A stretch of DNA of 64,000 nt, from contig CAVPZU010000003.1 in the NCBI GenBank assembly GCA_963710355.1, positions 868,001-932,000 on the forward strand. The letters are read 5' to 3'. The DNA comes from Fen-1359 sp963710355. Lineage in GTDB: Bacteria > Planctomycetota > Phycisphaerae > Sedimentisphaerales > Anaerobacaceae. The notes under the pieces were generated by a model. It was given only the letters and a program-made list of their open reading frames with translations, was not told the DNA's origin and did no database searches. How positions within the stretch are numbered: the first letter of the stretch is position 1; each line of letters opens with the position of its first letter. This document shows, piece after piece, positions 27,969-37,382 of this stretch. A program made the translations under genes and the position numbers.

Positions 27969-29827
27969 TCCGGTTTTTTGCTGTTGGCATCCGCCGGTTT
28001 GGTCGGCTGCGGTATTTTCAGTTCCTGCGGCTTGTTCACTTCTCCTGTAGTCGGCACAGGTGTGATGGTTGGCTTCACCTGCATTTGAATCATTGATTGA
28101 ACGACCTGCACTATTTCCATCAGATGCGTCTTCGGCAATGCCATATCAATCGTTACGCTTCCATTATCCATCTTGCCGGCAAAGACGAGATTGCTTTTCG
28201 TTGGGATATTCATTTTAGGCCATATCGGCATCGCCATCGGCAGAAAATCGAAACACCGAACAAGATTGAATGTGGCGATTAAATCGGCCTTTTCCGAGCC
28301 GGGCAGCACAGCCATTGCGTCCTTGACTTCCGAGCAGACCTCCATCGGGCCGCCCGCCTTTACCTTGTCCATCAGCTTCTTTAATTTCGCGTCGCTGCCC
28401 TCCCCGATTGCACAAACAAACAGATTATTGACAATCGCCCAGCGATACGTGAAGCCGTCGCTATACATCCGTTTTATCATTTGCGCCTCCGGTGAATTTG
28501 CGTCAGCAAGTTTCATTGTCAGCACCGCAGAATCAATCGACACACCGTTATAATTTTCTACACCTCTTTTAACGGTCATACTACACTGAATCGGCATTCC
28601 CAAATCCTTGTAAAAGTCGTTTATGACTCCGCTATTTACAAGTTCCACGCCCTCGTCAACTGCCTTGTTGAATTTGTCTTTGTCTGAAATTTCGGAAATA
28701 ATAACTTCAGAAAAAGGCGGCTTGCTGTTTGGGTCTATAGATGCCGAAATAGCATCATTGCCGCCAAAGACGGCAGCCATATCATTTGCGAGTGCCTGAA
28801 TCTTTGCCGCTTTTTCGGGAGAGGTTTTTTTGCTGAACCAGTCGGCAAACAGCTTGGTGGCCTCAGAATTAAGTTTGCCCGTTATATTGCCGGAAAAATT
28901 CAACATCACCCCGTTCTGCAGGTATGGCCGCAGCTTGTTTTCCTTTTTTGTTGCCACTGGTGTGAACAGTTCTGCCATTTTTGTCCCCGGCAGTGCAGCA
29001 GCAGTAATGCCGATGGATAGACAATCCGGCTGGGGTTTAATTGTTAAACTCACATATTTCGACTGGCCAACAAAACCCTTAATAACGTCAAAATAAATAT
29101 CCATTATGCCGGCGGGAGGGCCGGCCTTTCCAAAAGCCCCCGGAGGCATTTGTTCAAATTGTTTTTTCATTGCCTCGAAGGCCGCTGTGATTTGAGGGCC
29201 GAAGGTCTTTTCTACCTGCGGCATATTGCAATAAATCCAGACCGGCCCTGAAGCAGCCCGGGCTGAATCCAGACTCGATGCAAGCGATTTAAATTCCGCA
29301 CCCGCCACTGACTTTTTCAGGGTGAGCAGACTGCCGTAGTCTACGTCCGGCGGCTTTACAAAAACGAAGTTGCCGACCTGTGTAACAAGCCCACCTATTT
29401 TTAGAGTTGATATTCCATTTGCATCCGGCGGATTTAAATTCGGGCTTGAGCCGACTAATTTCTGATAATCTGCCACGGGGATAACTATGGTTAGCATTTC
29501 TTCAAACGATTTGCCGCCGCCTGCATCGGCGAAGACACCAAAGCTGCCGCTCGTGTTGATGCCGTCCAGGGATGGATTTCCAAAAATCTTTGCCAGACCC
29601 ATCCGCACCGCCATTTGTGTCCCCATCATAGGCGGCAAAATGCCGGAGAGGTACTGGTCTGTCTGGCTTAATGTAAAATCAAGATTGTTAATCTGAATGC
29701 AGAAAAGACTGTCGGCTGGGATGATTTTTAGAATCTCATTATCTGCTCCCAATGCTGCTGCATTGACCAATAAAAGCATTGTCAAAAATGAAATTGCAGT
29801 TTTCCTGACTGGGTTTAAGTTAATCAC
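27965..29827 (-). CDS. Secreted protein of unknown function
   Basis: A 620-residue protein with a signal peptide (cleavage near ALGA, residue ~28). After it come repeated alpha/beta segments, e.g. IIPADSLFCIQINNL near the start. The end is Pro/Lys-rich and disordered. The layout resembles large exported proteins of unknown function common in Planctomycetes that begin by describing a 'value that does not exceed' fold; I cannot name the family. It converges with the small protein gene and is followed by no operon partner. Confidence 0.55.
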   Translation of the reverse strand: MINLNPVRKTAISFLTMLLLVNAAALGADNEILKIIPADSLFCIQINNLDFTLSQTDQYLSGILPPMMGTQMAVRMGLAKIFGNPSLDGINTSGSFGVFADAGGGKSFEEMLTIVIPVADYQKLVGSSPNLNPPDANGISTLKIGGLVTQVGNFVFVKPPDVDYGSLLTLKKSVAGAEFKSLASSLDSARAASGPVWIYCNMPQVEKTFGPQITAAFEAMKKQFEQMPPGAFGKAGPPAGIMDIYFDVIKGFVGQSKYVSLTIKPQPDCLSIGITAAALPGTKMAELFTPVATKKENKLRPYLQNGVMLNFSGNITGKLNSEATKLFADWFSKKTSPEKAAKIQALANDMAAVFGGNDAISASIDPNSKPPFSEVIISEISDKDKFNKAVDEGVELVNSGVINDFYKDLGMPIQCSMTVKRGVENYNGVSIDSAVLTMKLADANSPEAQMIKRMYSDGFTYRWAIVNNLFVCAIGEGSDAKLKKLMDKVKAGGPMEVCSEVKDAMAVLPGSEKADLIATFNLVRCFDFLPMAMPIWPKMNIPTKSNLVFAGKMDNGSVTIDMALPKTHLMEIVQVVQSMIQMQVKPTITPVPTTGEVNKPQELKIPQPTKPADANSKKPD

Positions 29828-29912
29828 TTTTTGGACTCCTAAAAAAATTTGTTTGTTTTAGTACATCGAGTTTTCCCGACTTTGTACTCCATTGTGATTA
29901 GAGGATACATAA

Positions 29913-30128
29913 AAGTCTGAAAAAATCAAGAAATTTGGTACAATAAAATTTGCAGGCGAAACCCTCATTTTTCACCCGACAATTCGAAAGCCCAACGGCA
30001 TTTTTGCCGATTTAAACCTTTATTCTTTATTGCCTGCTCTTTGGTCCGAAAACGAACAACAGGGTATGTTTGAGCGTTATAATATAGAGGCCGGCTCGTT
30101 TGTTGTGAAGATAGCAGCAGCCGGTTAA
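29913..30128 (+). pseudogene. Start-less open frame, likely gene fragment
   Basis: 71 codons without a stop read like a real protein end: KFAGETLIFHPTIRKPNGIF, then DLNLYSLLPALWSENEQQ and EAGSFVVKIAAAG before TAA. There is no ATG, GTG or TTG until codon 45 (TTG) or 52 (ATG 30066), and no ribosome-binding site before either. It could be the 3' end of a decayed gene, or it might be a small protein from ATG 30066. It is not matched to a family. Confidence 0.35.
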
Positions 30129-30139
30129 AACTCTATGTT

Positions 30140-30167
30140 TTGACAGCGTGCTTTACATCGCTATAAT
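30140..30167 (+). promoter_or_regulatory. Consensus sigma-70-type promoter of clpC
   Basis: TTGACA (30140-30145), 16 bases, TATAAT (30162-30167). Both boxes are perfect matches. The clpC start follows 120 bases later, leaving a long leader with no obvious hairpin operator. Confidence 0.8.
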
Positions 30168-30286
30168 GAAGACAAGGTGGTAGGCCGATATTATTATCTG
30201 GAGGCCAAAAACCGCTTTCAGGGTCTGGAAAAAGGACGGATGGTTGCTTGCTGCCTTGAAGTGATTAAAGTTTTATGAGGTGAAAG

Positions 30287-32832
30287 ATGTTTGAACGTTT
30301 TACAGACAGGGCAAGAAAAGTGATGGCTCTGGCGAATCAGGAGGCACAGCTTTTTAACCACGAGTTTATCGGCACAGAGCATATACTTCTCGGGCTTGTT
30401 AAGGAAGGCAGCGGCGTCGCCGCTACCGTCCTTAAAAATATGGATATTGACCTCAAGAAGCTGCGTCTTGCCGTTGAAAAAATGGTGCACAGCGGCCCGG
30501 ATATGGTGACGATGGGAAAGCTGCCGCAGACCCCCAAGGCCCGCAAGGTCATAGAATACGCAATCGATGAGGCGAGAGCGCTTAACCACAATTACATCGG
30601 CACAGAACACCTTTTGCTCGGCCTGCTTCGTGAAACAGACGGTATTGCCGCACAGGTGCTTATGAGTCTCGGCGTAAAACTCGATGATGTCCGCGAGGAG
30701 GTCTTGAATCTGCTTGGCGCCGGAATCGATGAGGCATCGGCGGGTCTTGATATGAATATGAAAATGGGCCCGGCCAGTTCCGTCGGCAGAACCTCAACGA
30801 GGGCAAAAAGCAAAACGCCGGCGCTCGACAGCTTTGGCAGAGACCTTACAAAGCTCGCTGAGGACGACGAACTCGACCCTGTCATTGGCAGAACAAACGA
30901 GATTGAACGCCTGATACAGATTCTCTGCAGGCGAACGAAAAACAACCCTGTCCTCCTCGGCGAGGCAGGCGTCGGCAAAACCGCAATTGTCGAAGGTCTG
31001 TCCCAGCAGATTGTCAAAAACCAGGTCCCTGAACTGCTCAAAGAAAAACGCATCGTTGTCCTCGACCTCGCTATGATGGTGGCGGGAACTAAATACAGGG
31101 GACAATTCGAGGAAAGAATCAAGGCCGTTATCAACGAAGTAAGAAGGGACAAAAACGTTATCCTCTTTATTGATGAGCTGCACACCCTCGTAGGCGCAGG
31201 CGGCGCAGAAGGCGCTATTGACGCATCGAATGTCCTCAAGCCCGCCCTTGCTCGCGGCGAGGTGCAGTGTATCGGTGCTACCACGCTCGATGAATACCGA
31301 AAATACATCGAAAAGGACGGCGCACTCGAAAGACGATTCCAGACGATTATCGTTGAACCCCCTTCGAAAGATGAGACCCTCGAAATCCTGCGCGGCCTGC
31401 AGGACCGCTATGAAAAGCATCACAAGGTGCATTTTACCGATGAGGCGCTCTTTCAGGCGGTTGAATTATCGTCAAGGTATATTTCCGGCAGATGTCTGCC
31501 CGACAAGGCTATTGACGTCGTCGATGAGTCCGGAGCGAGGGTGAGATTGAAGAATATGACGCCGCCGCTGGACCTGACAGAGATTGAGACAAAAATTGAA
31601 AAGCTCCAGAAGGAAAAGGATGAGGCCGTCAGAAGCGCAGATTACGAGCTGGCTGCATCGCTGCGCGATGAGGCACAGAGGCTGCTCGATAAAAAGAACA
31701 AACTACAGCGAAAATGGTATGAGGATAATAAGGAGACAGCCGGCGTCGTCGATGCCGAAATCATCGGCGAGGTCGTAAGCAAAATGACCGGCGTACCTCT
31801 TACAAAGCTCGAAAAGAAGGAGGCGCAGCGGCTGCTCGAACTGGAATCCGAGCTTCATAAACGCGTCGTTTCACAGGACGATGCGATAACCGCAGTTGCC
31901 AAGGCTATCAGACGAAGCCGATGCGGAATGAAAGACCCCAACAGACCGATGGGCTGCTTTGTATTCCTCGGGCCGAGCGGCGTCGGAAAAACACTGCTCG
32001 CAAAGGCGCTGGCCGAATTCCTCTTCAACGACGAAAGTGCCCTTATCCAGCTCGATATGAGCGAATTTATGGAAAAACACAACGTAAGCCGGCTCGTCGG
32101 CGCACCCCCGGGTTATGTCGGTTATGAAGAGGGAGGCCAGCTTACGGAAAGAATCAGACGAAGACCTTACGCAGTCCTGCTGCTCGATGAAATCGAAAAG
32201 GCTCACCCCGATGTCTATAATATGCTCCTTCAAATAATGGAAGAGGGAAGATTAACCGACAATTTCGGTCGAAATGTCGACTTCAAAAATATCATCCTCA
32301 TTATGACCAGCAACATCGGAGCGGACCTGATAAAGAATCAGGCAGGTTTCGGCTTCGGCAAACGAACTGCTGAGGCTTCATACGAAAAAATGAAGGAACT
32401 TCTGCACAAAGAGGTCGAACGCCACTTCAGACCGGAATTTCTCAACCGTATCGACGATGTGATTGTCTTCAGACCGCTCTCAAAAGAGGTCTGCAGACAA
32501 TCGTTGGATACGAGCTGAACAAAGTATTTAAACGGATAATTGAGCACGGTCTGAAGCTCGAGCTTACCGACGCTGCCAAGGAATTCCTTCTCGAGAAAGG
32601 CTATAATCCCGAATTTGGCGCAAGACCTCTGCGAAGAGCCATCGAACACTACATCGAAGACCCGCTCTCGGAGGCAATGCTCAGAAATGAATTCAAGAGC
32701 AAAAACCTTGTCAAAATCGACGTCAGAGACGAAGACCACCTTAAACTCGAGGGCGTTGAAACCGGCGAACCCGCACCGGCAGCGGCCGGCAAGAAACAGG
32801 AAGAAGTAAAAACCGATTCCCAAAGCCCCTGA
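30287..32832 (+). CDS. clpC: ClpC AAA+ unfoldase, one base missing near 32490
   Basis: ATP-dependent unfoldase that feeds ClpP and disaggregates proteins. It has the Clp N-domain double repeat (1-150), Walker A GEAGVGKT at ~225, a UVR motif (~443-466) and Walker A GPSGVGKT at ~562. The frame ends early at 32518 in FRPLSKEVCRQSLDTS. In the next frame the expected sequence follows (QTIVGYELNKVFKRI, then NPEFGARPLRRAIE). One base missing at about 32487-32495 restores 848 residues. ClpC is usually important, so an error in the sequence is the first explanation. Confidence 0.9.
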
Positions 32833-32908
32833 TTTTATTTGCCTGCCTGCCGCTACAAGCCATTTCATAACTGTCATTCCCGTGATGGCTAAGGGTTAAG
32901 AGTTAGGG

Positions 32909-33349
32909 TTAATCCGCCGCAGGTCCGCCAGTGAGTTGTTCTATTGGTTCAAGCGGTTTGCCGGTTAATTGACGAGCCTTTAGGAACATTTTCCTGGCGA
33001 GGTTTGTAATTGAACCTGCCGGTATTGTCCGATTTGATATATTAGGCGATATATTTTTACCTGTTTTCGGTGTATCAGCCTTTAAGGTGGCTTTGGTCAA
33101 TTGGTGATGGTCTTGCTGCCGGCCGCCGCAGGCCTCTGCCTGAAAATAAGGCGTCAGCGGATAGTCAACAACATAAGTTTTTCCCTTATGCCCTCGGATT
33201 TGCACAATCCCTGCCTGTCCGCAGGCCTCTATTAATTCTGCCGAAACCCCTTCTCTGGCTGCATACTCATCAATTGAAATAAGTGCAGCTCCATCCTGTA
33301 TCAATCGTCCTGCATATTTATAATTTGTTTGCCCTGCATCGGTTTTCAC
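32909..33349 (-). CDS. Helix-turn-helix-like small protein
   Basis: A 146-residue protein with GTG start (AGAGGG upstream). Residues 25-65 (ISIDEYAAREGVSAELIEAC, then GKTYVVD) look like the short winged/MerR-like helix-turn-helix found in excisionase-type and adaptor proteins. The rest is basic and low-complexity. The last residues (GGPAAD) come from an imperfect copy of the short palindrome. A dyad that could be an operator lies 70-100 bases upstream. DNA binding is inferred. Confidence 0.5.
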   Translation of the reverse strand: MKTDAGQTNYKYAGRLIQDGAALISIDEYAAREGVSAELIEACGQAGIVQIRGHKGKTYVVDYPLTPYFQAEACGGRQQDHHQLTKATLKADTPKTGKNISPNISNRTIPAGSITNLARKMFLKARQLTGKPLEPIEQLTGGPAAD

Positions 33350-33417
33350 GGCAACCCTCTGTGTAATTTCCTTCCTATTTTGTTTTCGGACGTTTAGTGT
33401 GGTTTACTTCAATATTT

Positions 33418-33445
33418 AATATACCCGGGAGTAGATGGGTATATT
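33418..33445. promoter_or_regulatory. Dyad AATATACCC / GGGTATATT
   Basis: A perfect 9-base inverted repeat with a 10-base spacer, between the HTH gene and the GGDEF gene. It could be an operator for the HTH gene just downstream on the minus strand or a weak terminator of the GGDEF gene. Confidence 0.45.
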
Positions 33446-33514
33446 AGTATGTAAGTGTATCAGAAAAAGGTACAGAATCTCGATATACGAGATGCAAATT
33501 TACATTTACAATCT

Positions 33515-35020
33515 TCAGTTTTGCAGAGAGGAAAGATTTTCCTGCAGTCCGCCTTCGGCGGATTCCTGATGTGTGCTTTGTTCTTTGCCCGGCGTCTCCT
33601 GCATATTTTCATTCCAGATTCGGATACAGTCGCGTCCATTATCCTTTGCCTTATACAAAGCAGTATCGGCCCTTCGTATCAGCTCAGTGCCGCTGATTTT
33701 CTGGCCGGGCATTATCTGGGCGACTCCGCAGCTAACCGTCACAAAGAAATTTTCTCCAACCTTGATTTCGCGAGCCTTCTTTTGTATCCTTTCGAGCATC
33801 GTTATTGCCTCCTGAGCCTTTGTCTCGGGCAGGATTACCACAAACTCGTCTCCGCCAAAGCGGGCGACAATATCGGATTTTCTCTTTTGATTTTTCATAC
33901 ATTCGGCAAGTCTTTTGAGTGCAAAATCGCCTGCGACGTGGCCGAAGTTATCGTTGAGTTCCTTGAAATTATCGACATCCACAATGGCCACCGAAAAAGG
34001 CCTGCCGTATCTGTCCGTACGTGCGCATTCGTTGTTGAGCATATCCTCAAAGTATCGTCGCGAGCCAACCTTTGTAAGAGCATCAGTAAGCGAGGCGACT
34101 CTGGCATCCTGATATTGCGATACGTTTGTCAGGTGTAAGTTAAGAATATCTTTTAGGAGCTTGGCTTTATAGTGCAGCAGCGATTGGTTAAGAGCCTTTG
34201 AAGCTTCAAGACCGCACATGCACAAAAACCCTCTCAGGCTGCCGGCTCCTCTCGGCGAAATTCCTCTTATTTCATTGATTTTAAGCTGTATTACTAACCG
34301 GGGGCGGCTCGCACCCTCCTTCTGGCAGATTATAGGCAGACTGTCTATGCAAAGTCTGAACCCCTCTGGGCATTTTTCATCTTTGAACAGGTCTTTGAGG
34401 CATTGTCTTGGGCAGATGCAGTTATTATAGCCGGTAGGCACCGTCGCTTCCTGCTGCGACAGTGCGTCATCAGCACGGCGAGTAGCGTCAGATAAATCCT
34501 CCTGAAAATAGAGGACGCATCTTCTTGCATCAAAGAGCCGCGGTACCTCGTGGGTAACCATATCTGTTATTTCGACAAGATTAGTGCTTTTCAGGCACGC
34601 TGACAGCATCGCCACCTGTTCGGCAGCCATTCTGTCCTCGGTAAGCTGCTCGGCAACTACATCCCGCATCGAATATATGCTGACCGCTTTTCCATCCTGG
34701 ACTATCGGAAGGTGACGAATGTGATTTGCAGCCATCAGCTCGCGGGCCTTGTATGGTTCTATATCAGGTGAGCACCAGATTACGTCCTTTCTCATTATTT
34801 CAGCAACGGTTGCTTTCTCAAGGTCGAGGGACGCAACAGCAATGCTGACAATGTCGCGTTCGGTGATTATACCGGCCAGCCTTTCGCATTTATCGGTAAC
34901 AATCAAACAGCCTACGCCGTTACTGCACATTTTCCTGGCTGCTTCTGCGACACTTTCATCTTTGCAGATAGTTACAATTGTGCTCGGGTGTGGATTTGTT
35001 TTGTGTAATTCTTTAATCAT
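33515..35020 (-). CDS. Diguanylate cyclase with CBS pair and GAF-like domain
   Basis: A 501-residue cytoplasmic c-di-GMP synthase. Two CBS domains (about 5-125) may bind adenine nucleotides. A middle region (about 140-300) is GAF-like and Cys-rich, with CICPRQC and CLKDLF. The GGDEF domain is complete, with the active site GGDEF at 389-393 and the RKSD inhibitory site at 380-383. The C-terminal tail carries SAEGG, encoded by a copy of the short palindrome (33547-33562). It is probably active and product-inhibited. Confidence 0.88.
   Translation of the reverse strand: MIKELHKTNPHPSTIVTICKDESVAEAARKMCSNGVGCLIVTDKCERLAGIITERDIVSIAVASLDLEKATVAEIMRKDVIWCSPDIEPYKARELMAANHIRHLPIVQDGKAVSIYSMRDVVAEQLTEDRMAAEQVAMLSACLKSTNLVEITDMVTHEVPRLFDARRCVLYFQEDLSDATRRADDALSQQEATVPTGYNNCICPRQCLKDLFKDEKCPEGFRLCIDSLPIICQKEGASRPRLVIQLKINEIRGISPRGAGSLRGFLCMCGLEASKALNQSLLHYKAKLLKDILNLHLTNVSQYQDARVASLTDALTKVGSRRYFEDMLNNECARTDRYGRPFSVAIVDVDNFKELNDNFGHVAGDFALKRLAECMKNQKRKSDIVARFGGDEFVVILPETKAQEAITMLERIQKKAREIKVGENFFVTVSCGVAQIMPGQKISGTELIRRADTALYKAKDNGRDCIRIWNENMQETPGKEQSTHQESAEGGLQENLSSLQN
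33547..33562. repeat. Short palindrome inside the GGDEF gene
   Basis: GTCCGCCTTCGGCGGA lies in frame near the 3' end of the diguanylate cyclase gene and is translated as SAEGG. Confidence 0.75.
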
Positions 35021-35148
35021 TTTTCCCTTCTTCTTATTAAAATTAAGTGGTTAGCAGTTCTCACTGAAGGTTGATTATCGACTTTTGATAGCGACTTCTT
35101 TAAACAAGTGTAGATATTTTCCTGATACTTTTAGGAATAATACACACA

Positions 35149-35210
35149 GGTTTCTGGATACCCGCTTTCGCGGGTATGACAGATAAATCGGCATCTTTTC
35201 AACAGAGCAA
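35149..35210. repeat. Extragenic composite repeat, copy 2
   Basis: GGTTTCTGGATACCCGCTTTCGCGGGTATGACA plus the tail ending CAACAGAGCAA. It matches copy 1 (7641-7725) with few changes and a shorter middle. Confidence 0.75.
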
Positions 35211-35361
35211 TACTCTATATCATTATTGTTTCATTGAAAAATTATTAAACATTCAAATTTTCACAAAAGAATCGAGCAATCGTTCCCTGAATATTTTCAA
35301 AAAAATGTCCTTTGGATGGAACAAAATATGGCCGATAACGTCTTAATAATAGGGATTAACT

Positions 35362-35396
35362 GCCCCCCTGCTTTCTTGCGAAAGCAAGAAGGGGGC
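35362..35396. repeat. Long hairpin repeat, C/G-rich arms
   Basis: GCCCCCCTGCTTTC and GAAAGCAAGAAGGGGGC pair around TTGC. It lies 15 bases before the first secretion gene and is related in design to the hairpin at 35541-35581. Confidence 0.6.
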
Positions 35397-35410
35397 TCTT
35401 ACGCGAGAAA

Positions 35411-36519
35411 ATGGTTATGAAAGCCGTCAAAATAATCAGCATCTTAACAGCAATAATTACAGTAGTTTTGTCCGCCTTTCCGCTCAAAGGCGGACCTGCC
35501 GTTTCGGCTTCCATGTCGGATGAAGGCTTCAGAAGGCCTCTGCCCCCGCTGCTGTCTTGCGGCAGCAAGACGCGGGGGGCAATATACTGGAAAGATTTAA
35601 ATTGTCAAAGTTAGCCAAACCTGTAGTAGATAAAGACCAGGTTCCGCCTTTGGTCCAAGAAGCCCGCACCTTCGCTCTGTATCTCAACCCCCCGCCGACT
35701 GAACCACCCCCAAAACCCGTGATGCCTGCAAATCAGACGCCTGGTTTGCCCAGCCTGTCGGTTGGACCGCGTAGTTCATCGAGCCAGTTTAAGCTTATCG
35801 CAACCTTTGTAAGTCAGTCGAGTCCTCAGCTTTCTCTTGCACTTATAGACCTGCCGGGCGAAGGGTTCAAATGGGTCAGGCAGTCGGCGATGGTTGGCTA
35901 TCTCGTTATAAATGAAATAAAGGACGGCTCGCTTGTCGTTCAGGATTCCGCCGGCGGCAGATTCAGTGTGCTGATTGAGCCGAGGCCGCAGCAGGTAAGC
36001 CTGGTCAAGGGTCCATCGCCTCTCTCTTCCGCCTTCGGCGGACCAACACCTATAGCGCCGCTGTTTCCTTCTGCCTTTGCGCCGGTTGAAACCGCTGCCT
36101 CACCTGCGGTCCGCCTTCGGCAGATTTCCGGACAGGACGGGTCAGCCGCAACTCAGACTTCTGCATCCGCCGAAGGCGGACCGTGGACGACGGTTGCCCA
36201 AACCGAGGCTCCGACCGCTGAGGAAGAGGCATTAGCCCAGAAGTTTATGAGCGAGCTTGATTCAATCGCTGTCAATTCCGGTGATGATGAGGCTGCCCTT
36301 GCGGAAAGCATGAAAAAAACTGATGAACTGATGAAAAAATATTTCTCCGACACCGGTGAGATAAAAGCCGACGGGCAGCAAACTCCTAAGAAAGACGATT
36401 TGAGCAAAAAATTAGACAAACCAAAACCTAATACCAATGACCCAAATTTAACCCGTCGGCAGCCCACCAGACGCAGACCTGGCTTTCCAAGTCCGCCGAA
36501 GGCGGATCCTGCCCAATAA
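35411..36519 (+). CDS. gspC: GspC-like secretion protein, frameshift at 35541-35581
   Basis: Inner-membrane linker of a type II secretion system. A signal anchor is at the N-terminus (residues ~5-25), then a Pro-rich linker and an HR-like domain (FKLIATFVSQ to SLVVQDSAGGRFSVLI), then a disordered acidic tail. The first frame ends at 35614 while the main frame is open from 35524. The switch falls in the G/C hairpin at 35541-35581, whose arms differ (five C against six G). The corrected length is about 369 residues. Several in-frame palindromes add SAEGG, SAFGG and SPPKAD. ATG 35411 or 35417 can start it. Confidence 0.7.
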
Positions 36520-37382
36520 CGAGTCCGCCGCAGGCGGATTATTTTCTTGTTTTTATCGGCCTTTTCACGTCAAAAATGTGGAACTTTCCTTCCCTTTCTT
36601 CGTCTTATTATTATGGAAATATCGTCCGCCTGCGGCGGATTCGTGCGTGGTTCTTTGATGTCAAATACGTCTGGAAATCGGAGGTTTTGCAACAGTCGCA
36701 CCGCAAAATGCCCGATAAATTGTTGGTGTCCGCCTTCGGCGGACTATATGCGCTGTATTTGCTACGGAGCCTTTTATGATGGTTGTCGATGAAAAGGTAA
36801 GATTGAGTTCTGCTCCGCCTTTGGTCCGCCCGAAGGCGGAAAGGCGGACAAAAATGGTGTTTTTGTTTGTTTTGTCTGTGGTCGTTTTATGCTGGTCCGC
36901 CGAGGGCGGATTCGCACAACAAAGCAGCGATACTGAATCTACAACCGCACCGGCCCAGCGTTACAGGGTCTTTTCCTTCAGGCATATTTCTGCTGGCCAG
37001 GCGAAGGCATATCTTGAAAAGGCAGCCATTGCTGTTGATAGTCAAATTGTCAAAGACAATATCATTTCCATAACAGCCTCGCAGCAGAACCTCGCACGGG
37101 CAGCCGAAGTTTTAAGACTTGTTGATTCTCAAAAACCCTTTGAAGTAAAAACGCTCGTTCCTGCTGCCCCTGTCTCCGCTCTGCCCTCTGCCGACCAGAT
37201 TTCATCTCGGCTTGGAAACATTAAAATCGGCAGTTTCGCCAGCCCGCCTGTCGGCGCTGTCGATAAGGCCATAATAGATGTATCGGGCGACTCCGTCCTG
37301 ATTATTGCGCCGCTCGAAAGAATCAAACAGATTGAACAGCTTCTTGTGCCGGCTTCCGCCTTCGGGCGGACCGAAGGCGGAC
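35470..37382. repeat. Cluster of short palindromes in gspC, gspD and the gap between
   Basis: Members with core TCCGCC-loop-GGCGGA: 35470-35495 (long stem, loop CCGCTC), 36028-36042, 36109-36124 (imperfect), 36166-36180, 36492-36506, 36524-36538, 36625-36639, 36728-36744, 36814-36848 (nested double copy), 36896-36910 and 37355-37382 (double). Loops are TTC, GAA, GCA, TGC or GAG. Nine lie in coding sequence or signal peptide, the others between gspC and gspD. Confidence 0.85.
35541..35581. repeat. Long G/C hairpin inside gspC
   Basis: TGCCCCCGC, then CTGTCTTGC-GGCA-GCAAGAC, then GCGGGGGGCA. It is inserted in the coding sequence just where the reading frame switches. It shares its arm word with 21597-21674. 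Confidence 0.7.

Larger units (their letters stand above)
35021..35410. other. Intergenic region before the secretion operon
   Basis: No gene. It holds copy 2 of the composite repeat (35149-35210) and a long hairpin (35362-35396). A transcription start for the downstream operon is expected here, but no consensus promoter stands out. Confidence 0.5.

Noticed and set aside
33121..33150. GCCGGCCGCCGCAGGCCTC as another palindrome copy
   Set aside because: It lacks the GGCGGA arm; only the central GCC-GCAGGC is similar.
36576..36779. 67-codon open frame before gspD with an ATGA overlap
   Set aside because: Overlap looks like coupling, but nearly half of the frame is made by two palindrome copies and there is no ribosome-binding site; more likely gap sequence.
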